Made by a program: the position numbers and the translations under genes
Notes under the pieces: generated by a model
Databases searched by the model: none
Told to the model about the DNA's origin: nothing
The model's input: the letters and a program-made list of their open reading frames with translations, nothing else
Origin: Sporothrix humicola
Taxonomy: Eukaryota > Ascomycota > Sordariomycetes > Ophiostomatales > Ophiostomataceae
Direction of reading: 5' to 3'
NCBI GenBank assembly: GCA_021396245.1
Contig: WNYE01000005.1
Coordinates: 310,001 to 374,000, forward strand
Length of the DNA stretch: 64,000 nucleotides
Shown here: piece after piece, positions 1-10,867 of the stretch
Layout of the letters: each line of letters begins with the position of its first letter
How positions within the stretch are numbered: position 1 is the first letter of the stretch

Positions 1-2035
1 CGGGGCCCCAATTAACTTTACTGGGCGCGAGGAAGCATCGCCGTCTTAAATTGCTGTATTTGGTAATTCTGTAATGGGAAGGCGGACCCGTTGGACCCAT
101 TGTCTCTCTTCTCCTCTTCTCCTCTTTTCTTTTCTCTCCCTCTTTCTCTACTAAACTTGTTCTTGCAGCCCACGCCCTTGCTGCTTACGCCTTTGTCGTT
201 CACGCCCTTACAACCTTTTTTTGGAGGAGTGTGCTTGGGCCGCGGTTTACCAAAACTTGGAGTTGACTTGGTTCTGCTCGGTTTTGTCTGCCTGCTCTCA
301 GAGTTTGGCCTTTCTCGCCTTTCTTAAAGCATTTGCCTGCACTTCTTTCAAAGTCAAACTTGAATTGACAAAAAATGCCCAAACTGTGTGTCACCGAGCC
401 GCCAAGCAGCCGCCGACAGCCGCGCTTGCTCTCCGAGATAGGACTCCGGGGCCACAAAATGCGGAGAAAGAGAACGAAAGCAAGAGGAGTAACAGGACAA
501 ACAACGAGCAGAAACGACAAAATCTCAGGAAAGAAGGAGGCAAAAGAAGCAGGAAAACAAACATGAAAAAATCCAATCTCATGATGACAATATTTCCTAG
601 CTTCTGATGATCGAATCACGATAAAGGATCCCGAGTGTCATCTTGTAAAACAGACGGCGACCGTACAAGAGGTTGGGCTTTCATCAATATTGTAGATACC
701 AGCATATTGAGAATGCAGCTATCTCATCAAAAACAAACCGAGTTTGTTAGGACGGCTTTTGCGTATCTCATTTATTCCCACCAATCTCTTTTTCAAACGC
801 CGTCCATCAGGAACTGCTGATTTCATATTCTTGAATCTGACTTGAGATTGGCGAAAAGGGATGATATCGTGTTGTTTGCGGGCAAAAGAACCGGGTAACA
901 CACGCTATGAGATAATATATATGATCTGAATAATAGATACACCTGGATGGCAAGATGTTATCTGCCCGTACAAAATAGATGAACACGGTGTAGAAAAATA
1001 CTTGCAAAAATACATTCTCACCGGCCAGCTTTCGACACCATGTTCTCCTCAGCGCTTATAAGCGGCTGTGATATAGTGTGTCGGATGCACCCGTTGTCGG
1101 GACCTCACAGATCGTAGAGAATGTATCTCTGGGGAGAGAAACACCATTAAATGAAGTGAATATTAAAATACCCACGATTCTGGACCGAACATACAGGCAA
1201 GTTGGGTGCAGCATCCGCTCCCTCTGCCGACGGCGCATGTAGAGACGGTGCGATTAGCTGAAAATCTGGGGTATTCTGGCTGGCCAGGTTCCTTGGAGCT
1301 GGAAAATAAAGTGGGTCGTGTCAGGATAAGGAAGCTGCCAAGTGCTGATAAGTGCTGCTTTCCTCTGTTCTTTGCTTTCATTTTCGCTGTGGTTTTAGGA
1401 CGCCGTTTGCGGGCAGGGACGAACGAGGAGCTCTCTCGGCCCTCTTTCCCCCATCATCCCACGCAATTACCACCACACGCAGCTGGGTGCGCAACCAACC
1501 ACCACGCTCCGTTGCGACCATACGATACGGGCAAGCAAGCCGCCTTCGCTCCTTCCCTTTTCTTTTTGACGCTCTTGCTGCGAGCTGCGCGCATCGTTAA
1601 TTATTATCCCCCTCCCTCGCCGTTCTTTCCCAGAGCTCCTTCCCCAATTTTGCGCTTTCTGTTTGAAACGGCGCAACTTCCAGAACGGCGTTTTCCCGAG
1701 TTCACATTTTTGTAGCCTCGCACTTTCAACTGCTACGGAGATTTCCGTATCTCGCACTCTCTTCTGACGCCTTTGCTGTGGGAAAGGAAACAAAGCAAGC
1801 GCTCTGGACCCAGGTCTGGCCAAGCGGTCTTTACCTCCACAGCCTTGCCGCCCTCCCATTCCCTTTCCCTATCATTGGACGGGGCGGGAGAGAGCGGATG
1901 TGATCTGCGTCGGGCGCTCCTTCCACTCCCGGAGGTTTACTTCCTTTCTTCTCTCCTCCCGCACCTAACCTGCAAGAGGCTTCCACACCCGGCCGGGGTC
2001 GCGCCTTCCTGCCCGGCGTGGGGCGTGTCTGCAGG
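1..2035. other. 5' flank of the first regulator gene; no gene seen
   Basis: Open frames of up to about 170 codons exist on both strands, but their products are low-complexity, show no domain, and have none of the codon bias of the real genes. Pyrimidine-rich tracts near 100-150 and 1590-1960 look like the fungal promoter and leader of the gene starting at 2036. The octamer GCCGTCTT occurs at 40-47. Confidence 0.6.
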
Positions 2036-5000
2036 ATGAGCAGCGGCAACAGCAACACCAATGCCAACAACGGAAGTAGCAACCCCGTCTACTCCCGCGT
2101 GCGCGGCGAGCCTCCACAGAACTTTCAAAACCTGTCACAACAAACCTCACAGCACTCCACCCACGATGCACGGCAGCCACCGTCATCGGGCGCGCCAAGG
2201 CTGAGACCAGGGCCGTCCGAGGGCCAGCCGGCACTGCTGCCACGGCCGTCTGGCGACAGTCAGCATGGACACGGACACGGACATCCACATGCTCATTCAC
2301 GCCGTGATGGCCACCACCAATCTCGAGCCGACATGGCTGACGATCATGACAACGACCACGCCGACGACATGACGTCCCGGAACGACGGTGGTGATGATAT
2401 CAAAGCAGAAGGAGCGGCTGGATCCGCTAGAACTACTGCAACGACAGCGGCAGCCGGGGCCGTGGCGGGTGCAGGCACGGTCAAGCCGGTGACGGCCTGC
2501 TTTAACTGCAGAGCATTGCGGCAAAAATGTGACCGCAAGATGCCCTGCTCGCGATGCACACTGAGACACCGGACCTGCAGCTACCCGTCCGGCTCCAACC
2601 GCGGCCGCAAACACGGCAATTCATTGTAAGTCCCCATACCCCCGACATATTCTTATCAAAGCCTACAAAACTGACCTTCAGCCTTCATAATACAAACTCT
2701 GCGACGGTGGACCGTCTCTTGTCCCGGATCGGCGAGACGGCCGAGCGCGACCAGGTCGTCGCTGCACTGCTCAACTTTGCCGGTGCCAACCACCACACAC
2801 ATTCTCACCATACCCAGTCACATCATGACGCTTCAGGAGGTGCAGGCGCCGGTTCTTCCTCTATGTCTCCGTCTTCTTTGGCTTCTCTCGCATCACCTCC
2901 GCTGGGGACACGGCCCTCGACAACGGCTGGCGGCGACGGCAGCATTGCCACGACGACGACGACCGGTTCCAACTGCAACACGATCAACGCCGCCAATGCC
3001 GCCGTGGCCATGGCCGAGCCAGAGTTTTTGGCCTCGCTCGTGTCACCGCTGCACATTATGGCAGCCGCCATCACGGCCGACACGGCACCCTACTCGCCCA
3101 TGGCGGCCCAGTCGTTTATGGGCAACAAGGCACACAAGAACGTCATCGATGAGCGTCTGTCACGCTACTTTGCAACACAGACGACGCACCAGCGGGATTG
3201 GCAAGTTCTGGCAACGCAACACATCGATAGCCCTCTAAAACTCGAGACGACTACCTGCGATCCCGTGGCTGCGCGCATCATTGACCAGGAAGACGTCGTG
3301 TGGTACTTTAAACTGTAGGTCACCCACCACAATATCATTTAACAAGCCTCTACTAACAATTGTAGCTTCTTCAAATATCGCAGCCCTCTTATCGGTCTGC
3401 TGGATCCCATCTTGCATACACCCGAGTATGTGCATGCCAACTCTTTTGTGCTCTTCTCAGCTCTCTGTGCACTCGGCTGTGCCGTCTCCGACCGCCCCCG
3501 AGATCGTGTCGTCTACCCGGCTCTACTGTCTTTGGCCGAGGGCAACATGAAGTGGGCTATTGCCGTTTGTGTCAAGTCGCTCGAGACCATCCAGACGATT
3601 ATCATGATGCAATACTGGGCCCCTGTCAGCCAGCGGCAGTCCGACGACCCTTACTGGCTACGTCTTAGCCATGCTGTCCAGCTTGCCCGCGAACTCGGTA
3701 TCCACCGTCCTGCCACCATTGCCGAACAGGTCCACAATGCTGTCGCCGAGATCCCGGGTGGCGCCACGCCCGAGTTTCGCGAACGTTTGTTTCGCAACTT
3801 TGAGCGCACCTGGCTCTACACGTTTATTTCCGACAAGAGTTTTGGTATCATCACGGGCCGCTCCATGGGTGTTGCCTGGAAAGAAATTCCAGCCTCGGCC
3901 TCGGAGTGGTGGCGCAAGCCCATGACGGTGCCCGTCGACCGCATTGTGAGTGGCATCATCGAGATGCGCGGCCTGTTTTTGACGGCCATGGAGCAACGCA
4001 AGCGCGTCGAAAACACCCTGGCGGCCGTCGAGCAGTGGCATACCCAGACCTACCGAGTGCTAGAGCAGACTCGCAACACTCGCTGTGCACCCTCACCGTC
4101 TTGTCCCTATTTGTCGGTGCTTGCCTTTTACATGGATCACAGTATCATGGTATTGAACGCCCAGGCCCTGCGCGACATGAGCGCCATTGACCTCATGGGC
4201 ACCTCGCCCGAACTGCTGCACCTGTCGGCCTTGAATGTCGATATTGCAAGTCGCTTGTTGGATACGATGCTAAACGACCCCATGTTGCTTGAGCTCATGG
4301 TCGGCTTTCACAACAACCAGTTTATCATGGTCTGCCACGCCGCCACTGAGATATTGTACGCCATCCAGCGTGGCGGCTTGTCGCTCATCAAAGTTGACCA
4401 GGCTGCCGCCAAGGTCAGGGCTATCCCAGGCCACCTAGACCGCATTGCTGCACGGCTGCCGACGACCTCAGCAGCGCACCTGTACGCGAGCCTGTCGGCG
4501 TTCTTCGTGGTCCAGCTCGACAAGGTCGTGCGGAACAATGCCGAGCGGTACGGTGCTGTGTCAGCCTCGGGTGGTGCTGGCGGCGGCAGTGTCAAGGACG
4601 AACGCAGCATGGCTGCCGATTCGGACGACGACGGCGACGGCAATGGTGGGGAAGGTGACGCTGGAGATGGAGAAGATGCATCAGTGTCACAGCCACTTCT
4701 CCTACAGCAACAACAACAAACACAGCTGCTCCTACAACAACAGCAGGCTCAGCAACAACTCAACCAGCACCAGCAACAGCCGCAGCAGGCACACTCCCAA
4801 AACCAAGGGTCTACGACATCCTCGTCGCTGCGTGCCCTCGACCGCATCATCGAACCCGACCAGGACTCGCTCCTCGCCGACTGGTGGAAGACGGTCGACG
4901 GCGGCCTGCTGGACTCGACGACCTGGATGGACATGGGCTTCCTTAGTTCCGAGCAGCCCATCCTGGGGTCGTCGTCAGCCACGGGCGCTAACAATGGCGA

Positions 5001-5043
5001 TGCGCCCGACGGCATTGGCTTCAACCAAAACATGTTTCAGTAG
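2036..5043 (+). CDS. Zn2Cys6 fungal-type transcription factor with His-rich and Gln-rich regions
   Basis: Predicted nuclear DNA-binding regulator of 966 aa in three exons: 2036-2625, 2682-3314 and 3366-5043. Introns have GTAAGT and GTAGGT donors, and the second has a TACTAAC branch site. The zinc cluster is at residues 155-181 (C155, C158, C165, C171, C174, C181; spacing 2-6-5-2-6) and is followed by a basic linker. The middle of the protein matches the fungal transcription factor middle homology region. Before the cluster lies a His/Asp-rich stretch (about 77-110). Near the C terminus an acidic stretch is followed by Gln-rich runs (about 4690-4800) typical of activation domains. ATG 2036 is the first in-frame ATG; the frame is open only a little further upstream. 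The target pathway is unknown. The family is clear, the specific regulator is not. Confidence 0.88.
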
Positions 5044-5542
5044 GGGAGGACGAGATATGGGTGAAGAAAGGTGTGAACGCTGGTATGGGCGGGTCTACAG
5101 GCCCAACGTTTAATTATTGACTGTACGATTTACTGGTGATTGTCATTTTTTTGGTCTGGTTTTATTGATATCAAAAGTTTGGATGTAGCATTTGGAATGA
5201 TGAACATAATAATTGAATCTACACGGCTTGTGAATGTGATTGTGGAAGTCGCTTGTACATTGGAATATCTCCTACTTGATAAATCTCTTATCTCTCCGGC
5301 TCTCGGTCGATCAGGGCTGTCTCTCGGGCCGTCTTGACGGGCCGCTCCCTTATGACTCGAGTCCGGAGTCGGGCAGTCTTTTTGGGTTTCAAAGGCCAAG
5401 GGGGATATCACAAAGTTGAGAAAGATCCAAGAACGGAGCCAAAGGATTCCAAAGACAGCGGAAGCAGCTAATAAGCTTTGTGGACTTATACGACGTCGTT
5501 ATCGTGGTAGTACTCCGTAGTAGTCCTCACTGTTTTACCCTA

Positions 5543-5566
5543 TTGGGGCCATAAAAGAGGCCCCAA
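5543..5566. repeat. Perfect inverted repeat, 8-bp arms, 8-nt loop
   Basis: Arms TTGGGGCC and GGCCCCAA flank the loop ATAAAAGA. It could be a factor-binding palindrome or an RNA hairpin near the 5' end of the downstream transcript. No function is known. Confidence 0.7.
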
Positions 5567-6198
5567 CGGACGCCGTCTTGGCGGACGCCGTCTCTTCGTC
5601 TTACACCAAATGACACCAAAAACTCCACCAAACCGCGACTTACACCGGAGCACAGACCGATAAGCTTTGTAAAAGACGGCGAATTCAACCACTCATTCTT
5701 TTTTCCTGTCCCGTCCCTTTTCTGTCTCTCTTTTTTCTCCTTCCTGGTTTTTGCTCTCTCGCTCCGACTTACTCTTTTTTCTTTCCTTTTCCTATCTTTC
5801 GAGCTTTCGTATCTCTCTATCAGACGACAACCTTGACGATCCGCCCAGACAAATTCGCCGTTCTCGTTATCAGCAGCAACAGCAAGCACCAAGCAACCAA
5901 CAAGGTCACCGGCGACAATTATCTTGACTCTTATTAGCTCCAAAGGAAGACGGCGGACAGACACACCACCACACGCAAGTAAAACGGCAACTCCATAATA
6001 GCATGCCTGACGAGAACGAAAACGAACGTCCGATCAAGGAGGGGTGGATGAGTGAGAGGGGATGAGATGGGATGAACGATAATGATGTAGAACGGCGAAG
6101 CACATGCTCGACTTTATCGATAGTCTTGTCGACTGGACTGACTGACCATCCGACCTTCTATCAATAATCCCTTGTCAAGATAAAGATAATGATACGGC

Positions 6199-6221
6199 AC
6201 ACGGGACACGGGACACGGGAC
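6199..6221. repeat. Short tandem repeat, ACACGGG x3
   Basis: Three exact copies of the 7-mer ACACGGG plus a partial copy, about 180 bp upstream of the aminotransferase start. Probably slippage; no role is implied. Confidence 0.8.
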
Positions 6222-6403
6222 AACGATATATCTTGAGCACCCCTCTTCCTATCAGAGAAGACGCTCGATACTTTGGCACCGATCATCACCAGCATACCAT
6301 CTGACTTCCTTCTTCACTTGAAGTATATCAGGGCTTGACACCATTAAGCTTACCTTCACTCCTAATTGCATACCACCTAAACTCAAATCAACTCACCTTC
6401 GAC

Positions 6404-7906
6404 ATGGCACCCGGAGCAGTGGTCGAGACGGCCGCCATCATCCCATCTGGGACGGCAGGAATTCTCAAGAAGGACCTGGTCTCGACAACAGTCAAGGAGA
6501 TCACGACTTCTCCCAAGTATGCCTCATCCCAGGAAGCCCTCGATGCCGCCATTGCCCGCTACACAGCAGCCAACCCCCGCTCTCTCGAACTCCACCGCCT
6601 TGCTACCGAGAGCATGCCCGGCGGCAACACACGTACCCAACTGCACACGTCGCCGTTCCCGCTCTGCATGCGCTCGGGGGAGGGCTACCAGGTCACATCC
6701 GAGGACGGCGTCACTTACACTGACTTTGTCGGCGAGCTGACGGCCGCCGTCTATGGGCACTCGCACCCCGTCATTGTTGCGTCTCTCCTCAAGACCGTGA
6801 CTACTGTCGGGTTCAACCTGGGCGCAACCATTGCACAAGAGCATGTCCATGCGTCGGCCATGTGCTCTCGGTTCGGCCTGGAGCGTGTGCGATTCACAAA
6901 CTGCGGCACCGAGGCGAACTTGCACGCGCTGGCGGGCGCAAGAGCGTTCACAGGCAAGCGCAAGGTCGTGGTGTTTGCGGGCGGATACCACGGCGGCGTG
7001 CTCATGTTCAGCGGTGGTCAGCCGGCGGCTAACAATGTGGACCGGGACGACTTTGTCATTGCGCGGTACAACGATGTGGAGAGCGCGCGAGAAGCGATCT
7101 TCCAGGATGGTGTGGCGGCGGTGCTCGTTGAAGGCATGCAGGGCGGACCTGGTGCTGTGCCGGGTACGCGGGCGTTTCTCAAGGGCATCGAGGCGGCAGC
7201 CAAAGAGGTGAGTTCGGGTGGTTTTGTCAGACAATCCTCAAAGCTTTGATATCGACACTAACTCTTCTAGGCCGGCGTTGTTTTCATTCTCGACGAGGTC
7301 ATGACGTCGCGCGTCGCACCTGGCGGTCTCGCTGAACTCCACGACCTACATCCCGACATGAAGTCCTTTGGCAAATACCTCGGCGGCGGCCTGGCTTTCG
7401 GTGCCTTTGGCGGCCGTGCCGACATTATGGCGACATACGACCCGCGACCGCAGCCGACGACAGCCACAGGCTCGCCCGCACCCTTCCTCACGCACCACGG
7501 CACGTTCAACAACAACACCCTCGCCATGTACGTAGGCCACGCCGGCCTGACCGAGATTTATACACCCGAAGTGTGCACTGCCTTTAACGCACAGGGCGAC
7601 GACCTGCTCCGCGACCTCGCAGCCGTGACGGCCGGCACAAAGATGTGCTTCACGGGCGTGGGCACGGTGCTCGGATCGCACTTTACTGCTGCCGGCCTGC
7701 AGACGATTGAGCGCGAGACGGCCGAGGACTGGACGCTCAAGGAGCTGTTCTGGTTCGAGATGATAGAGGCCGGCTTCTGGATCACACGGCGCGGCAGCAT
7801 TGCGCTCTGCCTGGGCACGCCGGCGAGCGAGCTGCAGCGATTTGTGGCGTGTGTGGCAGCCTTCTTGGAGCGGCACGCCGACCTGGTGGCTGTTGAGAGC
7901 CCATAG
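6404..7906 (+). CDS. Class III PLP aminotransferase, glutamate-1-semialdehyde aminomutase-like
   Basis: A 479-aa PLP enzyme in two exons: 6404-7207 and 7271-7906 (GTGAGT donor, TCTAG acceptor). Fold-type I class III signs are a glycine-rich cofactor loop with NCGTEAN, a YHGG motif, the pyridine-nitrogen aspartate in LDEVMTSR (D276), and the Schiff-base lysine in SFGKYLGGG (K303). This arrangement is closest to HemL (glutamate-1-semialdehyde 2,1-aminomutase). Fungi make 5-aminolevulinate from glycine and succinyl-CoA, so a role in haem synthesis is unlikely; the natural substrate is unknown and may be an amino ketone or beta-amino acid. No mitochondrial presequence is evident, so it is probably cytosolic. 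ATG 6404 was chosen because the upstream in-frame extension has only a TTG. No pathway partners lie next to it. Confidence 0.88.
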
Positions 7907-10867
7907 ATCCTCGAAACGGGCGACGATAGCCGGCAAACGAACGAGCAAACGAGCGAAGCGAGGACAGAAAGGAAGTGGTCGGCGAGCTGAATGATGTCTC
8001 GAAAGATTTCGGGATGTATTTGGAAAGGTCGCGATGTCGTGATGGGCTGTTGTCCCTAATGGTATTGGTTTCTGACGTTGGGTGCTCGAGTGTTGGCCGG
8101 AGTTGGCCGATTCTAAGTGATCCCTCCGGCTTGGTGCCAATATTTGGCGTTTTTGTCTTTTTGCGTTTTGGGATTTGATTGTTTTGTCTGGAGGACTACT
8201 CCTTATTTGGGTTTTTGTTTGTTGTTCCAATCTGTCTTCTGTTTTCCTTCTCAATGTTCCGTCCGTGTTTTCCATTCTCAATTGGGCATGGACCCCCAGG
8301 CCGATCAAGACTCGACAGAAACAATATGGACGAATCGAGTCAAGCGAAATAGAGTTCTGACATTCTGACGCTCTCACATTCTGATCTTCCCATGCCCACG
8401 TTCTCGTCTTTTTGACACTTGACATTTCTGACTTGTGACGTTTTGTGGTAACAAACTTCTCTGTAGCGACCCTTCAATTTGCCCTTTTTTCGACTCTAGT
8501 TTCGACGGGCGTATTCGTTCCGCTCAGTTTTCTTGTTTTCGATATGCGCTTGGTCTACTTTGGTGTCTTTTGGCCTGCATTCTGGGGTCGTATCTTCAGT
8601 AGCTCGCCGTAGCTCGCTGCAGTAGCCAAAAACGACCCCAAGCCGCATGCTTTGTGCATCTTGTTGCATTTTGTCTGCGTCTTTCTGCACATTTGTGCAT
8701 CACGCCTCCAGTTGTGGTCGACAATAAAAAGCTTGGCAGCTGAATCGCGGTCCAATGGCAGGCCGCTGGAACAAAGCAGTAGACGACCCTTTCGAATTAT
8801 TGAAGAAGATTTTGGGAATTGGAAGCGCGGTTGGAGCGCTGTTGGGGGCTCGAAAGGGCGAGGTTCGAGACCCATTAAAATCTCAAAGGGGCGATGATCA
8901 AATAATAGGGTCGATGAGCAATAACGCCACAGTGGGCAATGTGTGTTGGTTTGGGGACAAAAGTACGGAGCCGAACGATCAAAGTCGTGAAAATGGGTGA
9001 GAATGGAAGAAAGAAAGGACCTTTTGGAGCTTGTGAGAGGCTCCAAATGAAGCTTAAACTTGGCGCCAATACGACGGCGACAAGGGCAAGTGCGACTGGC
9101 TGTCTCTTGTGTTTTGCGATTTGCGATTTGCCTGCCCCCAAAATGACAGGCAAGTGCCACCCATGGCGCACCATCGCACCTTCCTGTCAACCAGTTGCAT
9201 GGGGGTCCGTAAGGCGTCATCGTGTCTTTACGTAACGCCCGCACGCCCGCCTGGCAAGGTCTCTGTAGGCCCTGGATCTTTCAAGTACTAGCGCCATAGC
9301 ACGCTTCAGTGGGCTCTGGCCAATGGCAGCAGCCGCTGATGACGAGCTCGACTGGGCTGACCGCCAGGCACGTCCAGACCGTCAGAGGGATGTGTTTATT
9401 TTATTGTCTTGGTTTTTGTCGGTTGCAATTTTCGTTTCTAGAGGACATGATTTCGAACGTTGGTTTTGTCCTCATTTCGAGACGAACAAGATGTAAAAAA
9501 ATCCGAATACGGACTGAAAGAGAGTGCACTGAGAGAAGAGCAGATAGTCACTTCTGAGCAGGATCTGCTGGGAAGGGTACTTTAAACACAAACAAGACTA
9601 GGAAAGTGCAGGGGGGCGAGCGTGGAGAAACCAGGAACACTGGCGTGGGTTGTTGCGACGCTGCGAAGAAGGCGCGGTGCAGAGTGGAGCCCCAGTGACC
9701 GAGAAGCTGCCGTTTTGTTCGGTTGGTATTATTTCTGCGCCGAACGTGCAACGAACGAACACACGGCAGGAGCCTGAGGTGAGAGACACATTCGCCTCTG
9801 GAAAAGGAAGTCTCTTCGCTCGCGTGCTTGAAGCAGGAGCGATCCAGAGCGATCCAGTCCCCTAAGGAGGCAGCTAAGACACGTGAGAAATAAAAGAAAA
9901 AAGAAAATAAAAAACGCAAAGACATACGAACCAACACATTACAAAAGAAAAAGACAAAAGAAAAAAGAAACCCGAGGGAGCAGTGACGAACATCTGGCGA
10001 ACCTAAAAAGAGGGTCGCTCCCATCGCACCGGACCCTATTTCCCTGTTTCGATCTGCACTCGACTTTCCGTCTGTTCTTTGAGTTTTTTTTTATCCCTTT
10101 TATTTTTTCTTCAGTCTCTTCTCTTCCCTTTTCTTTTTTTCTTCTCTCCATCCCCAGATCTTCACTCTCTCCCACGTTTTGTGGTCTCCCTTCTGTTTCT
10201 CTTTTCCTCTTTTCTCTCCCTACCCTTCGCTATCGGATCGCCTTGGCCCGTTGTCTTGGCGCCGTCCTTCTTTCCTCGCAGAACGGCTTTTGCGCTGGAG
10301 ATAACGCAGTGGAGTGCGCCGACGGTGTTCCTTCTTTTCCTGGCTTCCTCGCGCCCCCTGCTCTGATAAGAGAATACCGCCAAAAACACTCGAAAACACG
10401 TCCTTTTCTCTTTACGGCGTCTTGCTTTGATACGTGAGCACGCCGTCTTGAGTACGCCGTTTGTTTTTGTTTGTTATCGAGATACCAGATCCTGCATCCC
10501 GACTTACACGGGAAAGTGAGCTTCGCGACAGCTCTTATCTCGAGAAATCCAAGCCCTTGCCGACCGGGCGCAAAAACACGTGAAGGGAACAAACAGAGAG
10601 CAGAACGGTGCAGCAAAGCTTCATTTGGAGCCGTGCTATAACTGGCTGCCGATCCGGGACCAAAAACGTCAAAGAGCGAACAACAGACTGGAATGTGCTG
10701 TTGACCTGAGCTTTCTCACCTTGCGCACATTTGTTTGGTGACACCGCACTCGGCATATTCTTCTATCCGAGCCTGCTCCTTCCTCTTTTCACTTTACTTC
10801 TTTCCTCGTCTTGTTTATTTTCTCTCTTCTCCTTTTCTGCGCTCTACAGAAACCCTAAAGCTCCATC
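7907..10867. other. 3-kb intergenic region; no gene supported
   Basis: Contains several non-conserved open frames, the longest being 229 codons on the minus strand (8555-9244), lacking an ATG start and any domain. The right half (10060-10230, 10740-10850) is strongly CT-rich and fits the promoter and leader of the permease gene. GCCGTCTT occurs at 10442-10449. Confidence 0.6.

Larger units (their letters stand above)
5044..6403. other. Intergenic region and leader upstream of the aminotransferase
   Basis: No coding region is supported. It holds a perfect 8-bp inverted repeat (5543-5566), three copies of GCCGTCTT or its complement (5572, 5673, 5947) plus a near copy (5587), and a small 7-bp tandem repeat at 6199-6221. 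The last 400 bp look like a promoter and leader of the gene at 6404. Confidence 0.6.

Noticed and set aside
7346..8425. 359-codon open frame opposite the aminotransferase
   Set aside because: Overlaps the catalytic exon antisense and has no recognisable sequence.
8555..9244. 229-codon minus-strand frame in the 3-kb gap
   Set aside because: No ATG at its start, no codon bias, no domain, no splice partners.
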